A stretch of DNA of 15,361 nt from Clostridiaceae bacterium (GTDB lineage: Bacteria; Bacillota_A; Clostridia; Acetivibrionales; Acetivibrionaceae), in NCBI GenBank assembly GCA_012513545.1, contig JAAZCB010001225.1:1-15361 (forward strand), in the 5' to 3' direction. The notes under the pieces were generated by a model, which did not search any database, was not told the DNA's origin, and worked only from the letters and a program-made list of their open reading frames with translations. The position numbers and the translations under genes were made by a program. How positions within the stretch are numbered: the first letter of the stretch is position 1; every line of letters starts with the position of its first letter. Below are positions 1 to 6,127 of the stretch, piece by piece.

Positions 1-897
1 ACAGATGCTTACGGAAATGTAACTACGGCAGTACAGACAATTACTGTCACAGATACTACAGCACCGGATTTGAGCATTCCTGAGGATATAACAGTAACTG
101 CAACCGGAGAGATGACGCCTGTGGAAATTGCGGATGCGACTGCGTATGACCTGGTTGACGGTGAAGTTTCGGTAGAAAATGATGCATTAACACTTTACCC
201 TGTAGGTATAACAATTGTTACCTTCAAGGCTTCGGACAGTCGAGGCAATACAGCAGTAAAAACAATGAGAGTTACAGTTGTTGACGAATTTCTGCCGGAA
301 ATAAAGGTTGCCGGTATAAAAGGTGCAGGATGGATAGAAGTTACAGAACCTGCAAATGGAGACTTGGGTAAAGTTAACTATGACTTCAACATAAAATTAA
401 ACAAAGACGGCCGCCCAACCGGCAAAATTAAAATTCACCGTCATAAGTCTGATATGAAGATAGACTGCAAGGATATAGACTGGTTTGTTATAAGTCCGGA
501 AGGCGCAGAGTTCCAGGGTACAGGAAAAATTAAGGGAACGAAGGACGTGTTTACCGTTAATGTAAGGATTGACAATGCAGGCAAAAAGGTTAGCATACGA
601 GTATGGTCGGGGACAGATACTACTGCAGAGCCTATTTACAAAGCCTTAAATGTTAAGCATAACGGAGGTGCAATACATTTTCATGTTGAGCCAAAGAAGG
701 AAAAGGATAAAGATAAGGAAATAGGAAAAGGCAAAGATAAGGAAAAAGACAAAGAAAAAGATATAGATAAGGACAAAGACAAAGAAAAGGACAAAGACAA
801 AGAAAAGGACAAAGACAAAGATAAAGACAAAGACAAAGATAAAGACAAAGATAAAGATAAAGATAAAGTAAAGGACAAAGACAAGGAAAAGAAATAG
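1..897 (+). CDS. C-terminal part of a HYR-domain surface protein with a Lys-Asp-rich tail (partial)
   Basis: The frame is open from base 1, so the true start lies upstream and 298 C-terminal residues are visible. The first ~20 residues end a repeat unit (…TITVTDTTAPD), followed by an Ig-like HYR module at about residues 21-96 with the hallmarks TAPDL…I, P.G.T.VTF.A.DS.GN and V.V.D. Residues ~104-208 resemble the C-terminal beta domain often found after HYR repeats in bacterial surface proteins (GWIEV…TGKIK…DWFVI…GTGKIKG…VRIDN…IRVWSG). The last 67 residues are almost pure Lys with Asp/Glu. No LPXTG motif or SLH domain is seen, so the anchoring is unknown; the basic/acidic tail might bind wall polymers, which is a guess. 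Family knowledge suggests an adhesion or structural role outside the cell. No clear terminator follows. Confidence 0.8.
   Translation, partial: TDAYGNVTTAVQTITVTDTTAPDLSIPEDITVTATGEMTPVEIADATAYDLVDGEVSVENDALTLYPVGITIVTFKASDSRGNTAVKTMRVTVVDEFLPEIKVAGIKGAGWIEVTEPANGDLGKVNYDFNIKLNKDGRPTGKIKIHRHKSDMKIDCKDIDWFVISPEGAEFQGTGKIKGTKDVFTVNVRIDNAGKKVSIRVWSGTDTTAEPIYKALNVKHNGGAIHFHVEPKKEKDKDKEIGKGKDKEKDKEKDIDKDKDKEKDKDKEKDKDKDKDKDKDKDKDKDKDKVKDKDKEKK
694..894 (+). repeat. Imperfect hexanucleotide (GAYAAA) tandem repeat encoding the (Lys-Asp)n tail
   Basis: A tandem array of GACAAA/GATAAA, with some GAAAAA/GAAAAG units, encodes alternating Asp/Glu-Lys. The + strand is almost all purine, with a pyrimidine only at the third base of each Asp codon. 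The six-base unit preserves frame when it expands or contracts, so the tail length may vary between strains. Long open frames on the minus strand here are artefacts of the low-complexity sequence. Confidence 0.85.
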
Positions 898-1021
898 AAA
901 TAGAATGCTCCTTGCTTGATAGATAGCAGGAAAGTAGAATTTTTTGCTTGAGAGCATTAAGAAATTATTAATATTTAGTAACAGATGAGTGGTAAAATAA
1001 TATAAAAGAGGTTTTCATACT

Positions 1022-1059
1022 TTGATATGAGGTCACAATAAAATATAAATTGTGACCTC
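1022..1059 (+). promoter_or_regulatory. Candidate promoter of the regulator gene, embedded in an 11-bp inverted repeat
   Basis: GAGGTCACAAT (1029-1039) and ATTGTGACCTC (1049-1059) form a perfect 11-bp inverted repeat with a 9-nt AT-rich centre. A candidate promoter overlaps it: TTGATA (1022-1027), 16-nt spacer, TATAAA (1044-1049), giving a start near 1056. No T-run follows, so a terminator is unlikely. A repressor operator, possibly autoregulatory, fits better. The rest of the gene-free stretch 898-1088 shows only a weak 7-bp inverted repeat (904-910/952-958). Confidence 0.5.
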
Positions 1060-1066
1060 GCTCATT
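1051..1066 (+). promoter_or_regulatory. Weak FNR/CRP-type box near the regulator's start site
   Basis: TGTGA-CCTCGC-TCATT matches 8 of 10 positions of the TGTGA-N6-TCACA pattern seen better conserved at 1904 and 2806. It overlaps the inferred transcription start, where binding would repress. Negative autoregulation is an inference. Confidence 0.35.
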
Positions 1067-1088
1067 ATAAGTTAAGAGGTGATGTAAG

Positions 1089-1796
1089 GTGGGTAAAGGC
1101 TCAGTTTGTAATTGTGAAAACTGTCAGCACCGGTTGTGTGTTTCAAGAGTACCTATATTTTCCGGTCTGGCTTCAGAAGAATTAAGCAAGGTTGCAGCCC
1201 TTATAGTTAAAAAGAAGTATGAAAAGGGGGAGCTGATTATTATGGAAGGAAGCTTCCCGGAAAACCTGGTCATTATAGATCAGGGTCAGGTAAAGGTTTT
1301 TCGTTATACTTCGGAAGGGAAGGAACAGATTCTGTATATATTCGCGAAGGGTGATTTTTTTGGAGAAAAGAACCTCCTGAATAACCAGGAAGCTACCTAT
1401 AACGTTGAAGCTTTAGAAGCCACTAACATCTGTATGATAAATAAAAAGGATTTTCAGAAGCTGTTGCAGGATTATCCTGAAATAGGGATTAAGATTATTG
1501 GAGAATTATGCAGCCGCATGGAGAGAATTGAGGGTGCAGTCCAAAGTATGGGTACAAAAAGCATCGAAGCGCGCATTAACAGCATTCTGATTGAATTTGC
1601 GCAAAAGTATGGGAAAAAGCACCCAGGGGGAATTCTTGTAGAGCTTCCGCTAAGCCGTGAGGGGATAGCCAATTATATAGGAGTCGCAAGAGAAACGGTA
1701 AGCAGGAAGTTAAGTGCCCTGCAAGAGGAAGGTATTATAGAGATGATTGGGAATAAAAAGGTGCTGATATTGGATATAAAAGCTATAGAGGAATAG
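1089..1796 (+). CDS. Crp/Fnr-family transcriptional regulator, FNR/HcpR type with Fe-S-like cysteines
   Basis: A 235-residue protein starting at GTG, with AGAGGTGAT (1075-1083) as ribosome binding site. An N-terminal cysteine cluster (C7, C9, C12, C17, in CNCENCQHRLC) precedes a cyclic-nucleotide-binding-type beta-roll (residues ~22-125: F..L, G..I..EG, G.VKV, GDFFGE). A dimer helix follows, then a winged HTH (~187-225) with PLSREGIANYIGVARETVSR. Spacing C9-x2-C12-x4-C17 plus internal C115 resembles the cluster ligands of E. coli FNR (C20, C23, C29, C122), so an oxygen/NO-sensitive [4Fe-4S] cluster is plausible. The recognition helix RETVSR has the Glu/Ser/Arg of FNR. The genes downstream (ric and the DUF1858 operon) carry matching boxes and are its likely targets. 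A haem-type HcpR or a cluster-free FNR relative are the alternatives. Confidence 0.85.
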   Translation: MGKGSVCNCENCQHRLCVSRVPIFSGLASEELSKVAALIVKKKYEKGELIIMEGSFPENLVIIDQGQVKVFRYTSEGKEQILYIFAKGDFFGEKNLLNNQEATYNVEALEATNICMINKKDFQKLLQDYPEIGIKIIGELCSRMERIEGAVQSMGTKSIEARINSILIEFAQKYGKKHPGGILVELPLSREGIANYIGVARETVSRKLSALQEEGIIEMIGNKKVLILDIKAIEE

Positions 1797-1810
1797 TATG
1801 TTATTAATAT

Positions 1811-1845
1811 AAAAGCCTGGGAGAGAATCCTTAAGGCTTTTTTTT
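1811..1845 (+). terminator. Rho-independent terminator of the regulator gene
   Basis: AAAAGCCT (1811-1818) pairs with AGGCTTTT (1834-1841) around a 15-nt loop, and the run of eight T ends at 1845. It lies 15 nt after the regulator stop codon. Confidence 0.8.
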
Positions 1846-1889
1846 AACCTCTTTCGAACGAAGTGAAAGAGGGACTCGATATCCCGAAG
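1844..1889 (+). repeat. Dispersed hairpin element, copy 1
   Basis: The 46-nt element holds CCTCTTTC (1848-1855) pairing with GAAAGAGG (1865-1872), then a small GGGA/TCCC hairpin (1871-1885) and GAAG before a T-run. It matches the reverse complement of 11501-11558 at 44 of 46 positions, apart from a 12-nt segment missing here. The missing segment is bounded by GAGG in copy 2, so copy 1 looks like a slippage deletion. The T-run at 1890-1896 suggests it could also act as a second terminator. Confidence 0.75.
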
Positions 1890-1903
1890 TTTTTTTATGA
1901 AAT

Positions 1904-1944
1904 TATGACTTGAGTCACAGAAAATTTATTTGGCTTGCTATACA
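1904..1944 (+). promoter_or_regulatory. FNR/HcpR-type box and promoter of ric
   Basis: TATGA-CTTGAG-TCACA (1904-1919) matches 9 of 10 positions of TGTGA-N6-TCACA. A -10 candidate TATACA lies at 1939-1944 and there is no recognisable -35. The box centre (1911.5) is about 40 bp upstream of the inferred start (~1951), the position of a class II activator replacing the -35. Control by the regulator at 1089 is inferred. Confidence 0.6.
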
Positions 1945-1988
1945 ATTAGACCATAGGATAACTTATTTGCAGATTGGAGGAATATATT

Positions 1989-2690
1989 ATGAATACTATT
2001 TTTAACGGTAATCAGGCTGTAGGGGAAATTGTTGCAATGCTGCCTAAAGCCAGTGAAATTTTCAAACAATACAAGATAGATTTCTGCTGCGGAGGAGACA
2101 GAAAGCTCTCTGAAGCGGTAAAAGAGCTGAAGGTAGATGAAGGCGAAGTTTTGAAAAAGCTCAATGAAGCATTTGTTGAAAACAGCAAGGTAGGTACAGG
2201 CGGCAAGAGTTTCACAGAAATGTCCCTACATGAATTGACTCAATACATTGAGGGTACTCATCATGTTTATGTTAAAAAAGTGCTCCCTGAGCTTGGCGAG
2301 TTAACAGTAAAAATAATGAAAGTACATGGAATTAATCATGCGGTGCTTTTCAGAGTCCACAAGCTATTCTCAACTTTGAGGGCAGAACTGGAGCAGCACT
2401 TGATAATGGAAGAGGAAATCGTTTTTCCACTAATCGCAGAATATGATAAAACTTCGAGTGCCCAAAGCTTTGAGAAAGCAAAACAGGTTATAAGGCAAAC
2501 AGAGGATGAGCACGAGACAGCCGGAAACATCTTAAAAGAGCTAAGGAAAATAACAGAGGATTACAGTGTTCCCGAGGATGGGTGCAATACTTATTATATA
2601 ACCTTTAAAACTTTGGAAGAACTTGAGGCTGATTTATTCCAGCATATTCATCTGGAAAACAATATTTTGTTCAGAAAATGGAGTGATTAA
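1989..2690 (+). CDS. ric: RIC/ScdA/YtfE family di-iron protein (repair of iron centres)
   Basis: The start at ATG 1989 is set by GGAGG (1976-1980); an in-frame TTG further up lies in this ribosome binding site. The 233-residue product has an N-terminal ScdA_N domain (residues ~3-62) with the diagnostic FCCGGD (C33, C34). A hemerythrin-like four-helix domain follows, with candidate di-iron ligands H91/H92, H137, E141, H175, H219/H221 and E223 in the order known for E. coli YtfE. The family is cytoplasmic and restores iron-sulfur and non-haem iron proteins damaged by nitric oxide or oxidants. Length and domain order are normal. It is transcribed on its own or with the next operon: no terminator is visible after it, but the next genes have their own box. 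Confidence 0.92.
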   Translation: MNTIFNGNQAVGEIVAMLPKASEIFKQYKIDFCCGGDRKLSEAVKELKVDEGEVLKKLNEAFVENSKVGTGGKSFTEMSLHELTQYIEGTHHVYVKKVLPELGELTVKIMKVHGINHAVLFRVHKLFSTLRAELEQHLIMEEEIVFPLIAEYDKTSSAQSFEKAKQVIRQTEDEHETAGNILKELRKITEDYSVPEDGCNTYYITFKTLEELEADLFQHIHLENNILFRKWSD

Positions 2691-2691
2691 T

Positions 2692-2757
2692 ATGAAAGTC
2701 ATAGGGAATTTCAGCAAACGAGATATCGCAAATGAAACATGCGCTAATAATGGATGA
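2692..2757 (+). CDS. 21-codon open frame after ric, possible remnant
   Basis: A start ATG sits 8 nt after GGAG (2680-2683), directly behind the ric stop, and encodes MKVIGNFSKRDIANETCANN plus Gly before TGA. A further in-frame ATG (2758) runs only seven more codons. The good ribosome binding site suggests it is or was translated, but no family is recognised. It may be the head of a deleted gene. The surrounding gap 2691-2805 shows nothing else. Confidence 0.25.
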   Translation: MKVIGNFSKRDIANETCANNG

Positions 2758-2805
2758 ATGCCTGTAGAAGAAATTCAATAATTATTCTGTTAAATTTGTC
2801 TTATT

Positions 2806-2848
2806 TGTGATTATAATCACAGCAATTATTTTTTTGCCAGGATAAAAT
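2806..2848 (+). promoter_or_regulatory. Perfect FNR/HcpR-type box and promoter of the DUF1858 operon
   Basis: TGTGATTATAATCACA (2806-2821) is a fully symmetric 16-bp palindrome, matching TGTGA-N6-TCACA exactly. A -10-like sequence lies at 2841-2848 (GATAAAAT), the same distance from the box centre as in the ric promoter. The class II activator layout is therefore repeated. Confidence 0.7.
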
Positions 2849-2885
2849 AAAATTGGATTTTAAAAAGAATAAGGAGGATAATAAC

Positions 2886-3074
2886 ATGAAAATAACTAAG
2901 GAAATGACTATCGGACAGGTAATAAGGGCTAATCCGCAGGCGCCACAGATTTTAATGAGTTTTGGAATGGGTTGTATCGGGTGCCCGTCATCACAGGCAG
3001 AGACAATAGAGGAAGCATCTATGGTTCATGGCATCAGTATTGACAAGCTGTTAGAGGCTTTGAATCAAGAATAA
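2886..3074 (+). CDS. DUF1858 small disulfide/metal-motif protein
   Basis: A 62-residue protein whose ATG follows a strong AAGGAGGATA (2871-2880); upstream in-frame codons are non-coding leader. It is one DUF1858 domain: KITKEMTIGQVI, AP.IL..FGMGC, then C30-x2-C33 in GCIGCPSS, ending with a helix (SIDKLLEAL). DUF1858 is structurally related to the ScdA_N domain of RIC, and its CxxC may bind a metal or do thiol chemistry; its biochemistry is not established. As first gene of a four-gene operon under a perfect FNR-type box, beside ric, it is probably part of a redox or NO response. Confidence 0.88.
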   Translation: MKITKEMTIGQVIRANPQAPQILMSFGMGCIGCPSSQAETIEEASMVHGISIDKLLEALNQE

Positions 3075-3103
3075 ACAATAAACAATAAATGGGGGTGTAC
3101 AGT

Positions 3104-3736
3104 GTGAGCTTGTTTTTAGGCAATATACATTATTGGCTTTATAATAAAATTCTATGCTTTGAAGAGCTTGAAGATCAAATTATCAAAAGTGTAAAAGAGC
3201 GGGACAAGGATATAGATGCATTGGTGAACCAAACTAATGAGCAGTTTGGCTCTCCCACAGGGGGAAAGCCTCTTGAGGAAATTATAGGCAATTCAGATAT
3301 TCACGGGCGGCTTCAAATGAAAATTGAAAGTGCAGAACTCAGGCAAGCAATGCTAATAACAGAACTATTAAAATGGAATACTGCATATAAAACTGATTTA
3401 CTGAAAATATACTCAGAGCAAGGTAAGGCAGCCGCACAGGAGTATTCAAACAAGGTGGAATCTCCGGAAGAAATATTCAAAGCTCTTAATGATTTTTTAC
3501 TCGAAGGTATGCCTTGCGACAGGGTAAATGTTATGGTCATAAACAATGATGATGAGTTTTCATGGAAGACAACCATGTGCCTGCATAAAGCTTATTGGGA
3601 TCGGGTTGGCGGTGATGTACGGAACTTCTATGATTTAAGGGAAGCATGGATTAAAGCTTTTGTTTTTGGTATCAATGACAAATATAAATATGAGAAGTCA
3701 GGGGACGGTTTGAACCGGATTGTCAAGCAACAGTGA
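3104..3736 (+). CDS. Uncharacterised protein with a duplicated IH…L..KI motif
   Basis: An in-frame ATG at 3089 has no ribosome binding site. GTG at 3104 lies 6 nt after GGGGGTG (3091-3097) and is preferred, giving 210 residues. No signal peptide or clear membrane segment is seen; the protein is mostly predicted helical and probably cytoplasmic. Residues 7-27 (NIHYWLYNKI…) and 66-86 (DIHGRLQMKI…) share I-H-x-x-L-x-x-K-I-x3-E, suggesting two related helical units. A conserved-looking C-terminal part has MCLHKAYWDRVGG (C159, H161) and could bind metal or haem, but I cannot show this. It sits in the operon between the DUF1858 and hemerythrin-like genes, 15 nt before the latter's start. I do not recognise a characterised family. 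Confidence 0.75.
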   Translation: MSLFLGNIHYWLYNKILCFEELEDQIIKSVKERDKDIDALVNQTNEQFGSPTGGKPLEEIIGNSDIHGRLQMKIESAELRQAMLITELLKWNTAYKTDLLKIYSEQGKAAAQEYSNKVESPEEIFKALNDFLLEGMPCDRVNVMVINNDDEFSWKTTMCLHKAYWDRVGGDVRNFYDLREAWIKAFVFGINDKYKYEKSGDGLNRIVKQQ

Positions 3737-3750
3737 AAAGGAGGACGCTT

Positions 3751-4308
3751 ATGAACTGTATTGAGCTAATGGTTGATGAACACAGGAATATAAAAAGAAT
3801 GCTTGCGGTTATACGCAAGTACTGTAATAGAATATTAAGCGGTGAAGTTGTTCAATATGAGGACTTTTATAAGATCCTTGATTTTATAAGGAATTATGCT
3901 GATAAACACCATCATGGAAAGGAAGAGCTTCTCCTGTTTAACAGGATGGTGGAAGAACTTGGTCCGACAGCGGAAAAGCTTGTGCGGTATGGTATGAATG
4001 TGGAGCATGACCTGGGAAGACTGCATGCTCAGGAACTTGAAGCTGCGGTAAAACTTGTACTTGAGGGGAATATGGATGCCAGGCTTGATGTTATAGCCAA
4101 TGCTGTTTCATATACTCATTTGCTCAACAGGCATATTGACAAAGAGGATGGAGTAGTCTACAAATATGCGCAAAACAACCTTTCCAAAGAGACTATTAAC
4201 AGGCTGGAGCAGGAGTGTCTCGCTTTTGAAGAAAAAGCTGCTGAAGATAAAACCCAGAGCAAGTATTTGGCATTGCTAAGTGAGCTTGAGGAGAAGCAGG
4301 AATTTTAA
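3751..4308 (+). CDS. Hemerythrin-like (HHE cation-binding) protein
   Basis: ATG 3751 follows AAAAGGAGG (3737-3744). The product has 185 residues and is nearly all alpha-helical. Candidate di-iron ligands are H11 (DEHRNI), H53-H55 with E58/E59 (DKHHHGKEE), H86 (EHDLGR), H123 and H128 with E132 (NRHIDKED). This is the H…HxxxE…H…HxxxE order of HHE-domain proteins. The family binds non-haem di-iron and takes part in oxygen, peroxide or NO handling. Unlike RIC it has no ScdA_N domain, but the separate DUF1858 protein two genes upstream carries the related module, so the operon holds the two halves of a RIC-like protein as separate genes. Third gene of the box-controlled operon. Confidence 0.85.
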   Translation: MNCIELMVDEHRNIKRMLAVIRKYCNRILSGEVVQYEDFYKILDFIRNYADKHHHGKEELLLFNRMVEELGPTAEKLVRYGMNVEHDLGRLHAQELEAAVKLVLEGNMDARLDVIANAVSYTHLLNRHIDKEDGVVYKYAQNNLSKETINRLEQECLAFEEKAAEDKTQSKYLALLSELEEKQEF

Positions 4309-4327
4309 GGAGAAAGGAGGGAGTGGT

Positions 4328-4519
4328 ATGAGAGCATGTGTAGACAAGGATTTGTGTATTGGCTGTGGCTTATGCGAAGCACTATCTCCTGCAGTGTTTA
4401 AAATGGATGATGAAGGCAAGGCAGAAGCAATCACGGAAGAATTGTCACAGGAATTGCAAAATGAAGCAGAGGAAGCTAAAAGGCAATGTCCTGTAGAAGC
4501 TATCTCAATTGAGAAATAA
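4328..4519 (+). CDS. Single [4Fe-4S] ferredoxin
   Basis: ATG 4328 follows AAGGAGAAAGGAGGGAG (4309-4323). The 63-residue protein has C10-x2-C13-x2-C16 (CIGCGLC) and C54-P near the C-terminus, the four ligands of one [4Fe-4S] cluster of the Fer4_13/Thermotoga ferredoxin type. The body between is acidic, as usual for these electron carriers. It ends the operon, with a terminator 30 nt on, so it may feed electrons to the hemerythrin-like or unknown protein. The ferredoxin-type sulfite reductase at 6257 is another possible partner. Extra C4 is not an expected ligand. Confidence 0.92.
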   Translation: MRACVDKDLCIGCGLCEALSPAVFKMDDEGKAEAITEELSQELQNEAEEAKRQCPVEAISIEK

Positions 4520-4548
4520 TTGAGACAAGACTTGGATTAATATTTCAT

Positions 4549-4591
4549 AAAAGAGAGGAACTTCAGAAGAAAGGGCCCTCTTTTCTTTGTT
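4549..4591 (+). terminator. Rho-independent terminator of the redox operon
   Basis: AAAAGAG (4549-4555) plus GG pairs with CC plus CTCTTTT (4576-4584) around a ~17-nt loop with one bulged A. A T-rich tail follows (TTTTCTTTGTTT). Confidence 0.7.
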
Positions 4592-4777
4592 TGGTCTACT
4601 CAGATATAACTTTTAGATCAGCTTTAGTGAGTGTTTATCAAAAAAATGTCCAGACAGGATTATGCTATATGGTTTATGAATAGAACCAGCTAATATTCTA
4701 TGTGGAAATGCCTTTATTCTGCTTAAAATATTAGTATCTTTAATATCTGTTATAAACAAAAATTATTTAAATTCATA

Positions 4778-4807
4778 TTGACAAAACAATAGCATATATA
4801 ATATTAT
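4778..4807 (+). promoter_or_regulatory. Promoter of the trans-sulfuration gene
   Basis: TTGACA (4778-4783), 18-nt spacer, TATTAT (4802-4807); an overlapping TATAAT at 4797-4802 has only 13 nt spacing. The leader would be under 60 nt, too short for an S-box or T-box riboswitch. The gene-free stretch 4592-4777 is AT-rich and holds only a weak 8-bp inverted repeat (4690-4697/4727-4734). I see nothing else there. Confidence 0.6.
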
Positions 4808-4830
4808 AAAACAAACAGGAATAGTAGGAA

Positions 4831-6006
4831 ATGAAACCATATAAGATGAAGGGAAGTGGAAATGTGTTGGAATGTAGTAAAAGTACGCAGGTTGTCCACG
4901 GATTCAAAGGATATGATCAATATACAGGTGCAGTCAGTTTTCCGATTTATCAAAGTGCAACCTTCAGGCACCCGGGGTTAAACCAGACTACAGGCTATGA
5001 TTATTCAAGACTTCAAAATCCAACCAGGGAGGAGCTTGAAAATACTATGGCATTGCTTGAAAACGGCAGGCACGGTTTTGCTTTTTCGAGTGGAATGGCT
5101 GCGGTATCTGCTGTGTTAAAGCTCTTTTCTCCAAAGGATCACATTATAGTATCGGATGACTTGTATGGGGGTACATACAGGCTTTTTGAAGAAATATACA
5201 GTAAATTTGGCATTGAATTCAGTTATGTTGACACCAGCTCCTTAATAAATATTGAAAATGCCATAAAGGAAAATACGGCTGCCGTGTTTATTGAAACACC
5301 CTCAAATCCCTTGATGAAAATAACCGATATTGAGGCAGTAGTTGAACTATCAAAGTCAAACGGTATGATGACTATTGTCGACAACACATTCCTAACACCC
5401 TATTATCAAAGACCGCTTGAGCTTGGATGTGATATTGTACTGCATAGCGGAACAAAATATCTTGGAGGTCATAATGACACGCTGGCGGGTTTTGTTATAT
5501 TGTCAGAGGATGAACTGGCGGAAAAGCTCAGACTAATACAAAAGTCTGAAGGAGCAGTTCTTGCACCTTTTGACAGCTGGCTTATTTTAAGAGGTATAAA
5601 AACACTTGGAATACGGCTTGACAGGCAGCAGCAAAACGCTCTGAAAATTGCCGGTTGGCTGAAGACACATGAGAAAGTTGAAAAAGTCTATTATGCAGGG
5701 TTGCCTGATAGCCCGGGATATGAAGTGCTAAAGAAGCAGTCATCAGGTTTCGGTGCTATGATTTCAATTCATGTCAGGGATGCAAGTTTTATAGAACCAA
5801 TCCTTGAAAGAGTCAGGGTATTGATATTTGCAGAAAGCCTTGGAGGGGTGGAAAGCCTGATTACCTATCCGATTGCACAGACTCATGCTGCAATACCTGC
5901 TGAGATAAGAGACAGGTTGGGTGTCAATGATAAGCTACTTAGGATATCAGTTGGGATTGAAGATGCCGACGATATAATAAACGACCTGGAACAGGCGATG
6001 AGGTGA
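4831..6006 (+). CDS. Trans-sulfuration PLP enzyme (cystathionine gamma-synthase/lyase family)
   Basis: From ATG 4831 the product has 391 residues. This start has only a distant AGGA, and a TTG at 4867 behind AAGGGAAGTGG would give a more typical N-terminus, so the start is uncertain. Family marks are TGAVSFPIYQSATF (32-45), YDYSR phosphate-binding residues Y58/R60, SSGMAA (86-91), D184 in VDNTF, SGTKYLGGH with the PLP lysine K209, and ESLGGVESLITYPIAQTH (335-352). Such enzymes make or cleave cystathionine, or put sulfide onto an activated homoserine. The ITYP.AQTH tail is shared by Bacillus MetI and MccB, so sequence alone does not fix the reaction. Position ahead of the sulfide-making genes favours sulfide or cysteine incorporation into homocysteine. 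Its stop overlaps the start of a truncated paralogue. Confidence 0.85.
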   Translation: MKPYKMKGSGNVLECSKSTQVVHGFKGYDQYTGAVSFPIYQSATFRHPGLNQTTGYDYSRLQNPTREELENTMALLENGRHGFAFSSGMAAVSAVLKLFSPKDHIIVSDDLYGGTYRLFEEIYSKFGIEFSYVDTSSLINIENAIKENTAAVFIETPSNPLMKITDIEAVVELSKSNGMMTIVDNTFLTPYYQRPLELGCDIVLHSGTKYLGGHNDTLAGFVILSEDELAEKLRLIQKSEGAVLAPFDSWLILRGIKTLGIRLDRQQQNALKIAGWLKTHEKVEKVYYAGLPDSPGYEVLKKQSSGFGAMISIHVRDASFIEPILERVRVLIFAESLGGVESLITYPIAQTHAAIPAEIRDRLGVNDKLLRISVGIEDADDIINDLEQAMR

Positions 6007-6113
6007 TGAAATTGAAATCTGGAACCAAACTGGTACAAAATGGCAATGAAATGGATAAGTCATGGGAAGCCCTCAATGTCCCGATTTATCAGGCTTCAAA
6101 CCTAGGAATATGA
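6006..6113 (+). pseudogene. Truncated N-terminus of a second trans-sulfuration PLP enzyme
   Basis: A start ATG overlaps the upstream stop (TGATG), the mark of translational coupling. The frame reads 35 codons to TGA at 6111, including TKLVQNGNE and ALNVPIYQASN. This matches the first ~32 residues of cystathionine synthase/lyase family enzymes (compare TGAVSFPIYQSATF in the upstream gene). The remaining ~350 codons are absent. An ancestral tandem pair like the overlapping metI-metC of Bacillus, with the second gene deleted, is the likely history. Confidence 0.75.
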
Positions 6114-6127
6114 GTGTTCCAAGCATA

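Noticed and set aside
646..957. Long minus-strand open frames of Phe/Ile/Val and Leu/Ser composition opposite the Lys-Asp tail
   Set aside because: They are mirror images of the low-complexity repeat in the real gene, with no ribosome binding site or family features.
1844..1889. Hairpin repeats as a CRISPR array
   Set aside because: Only two copies, 9.6 kb apart and inverted; no spacers and no cas genes.
4592..4777. Possible S-box or T-box riboswitch before the trans-sulfuration gene
   Set aside because: The candidate promoter at 4778-4807 leaves too short a leader, and no riboswitch core motifs or anti-terminator pairings are seen.
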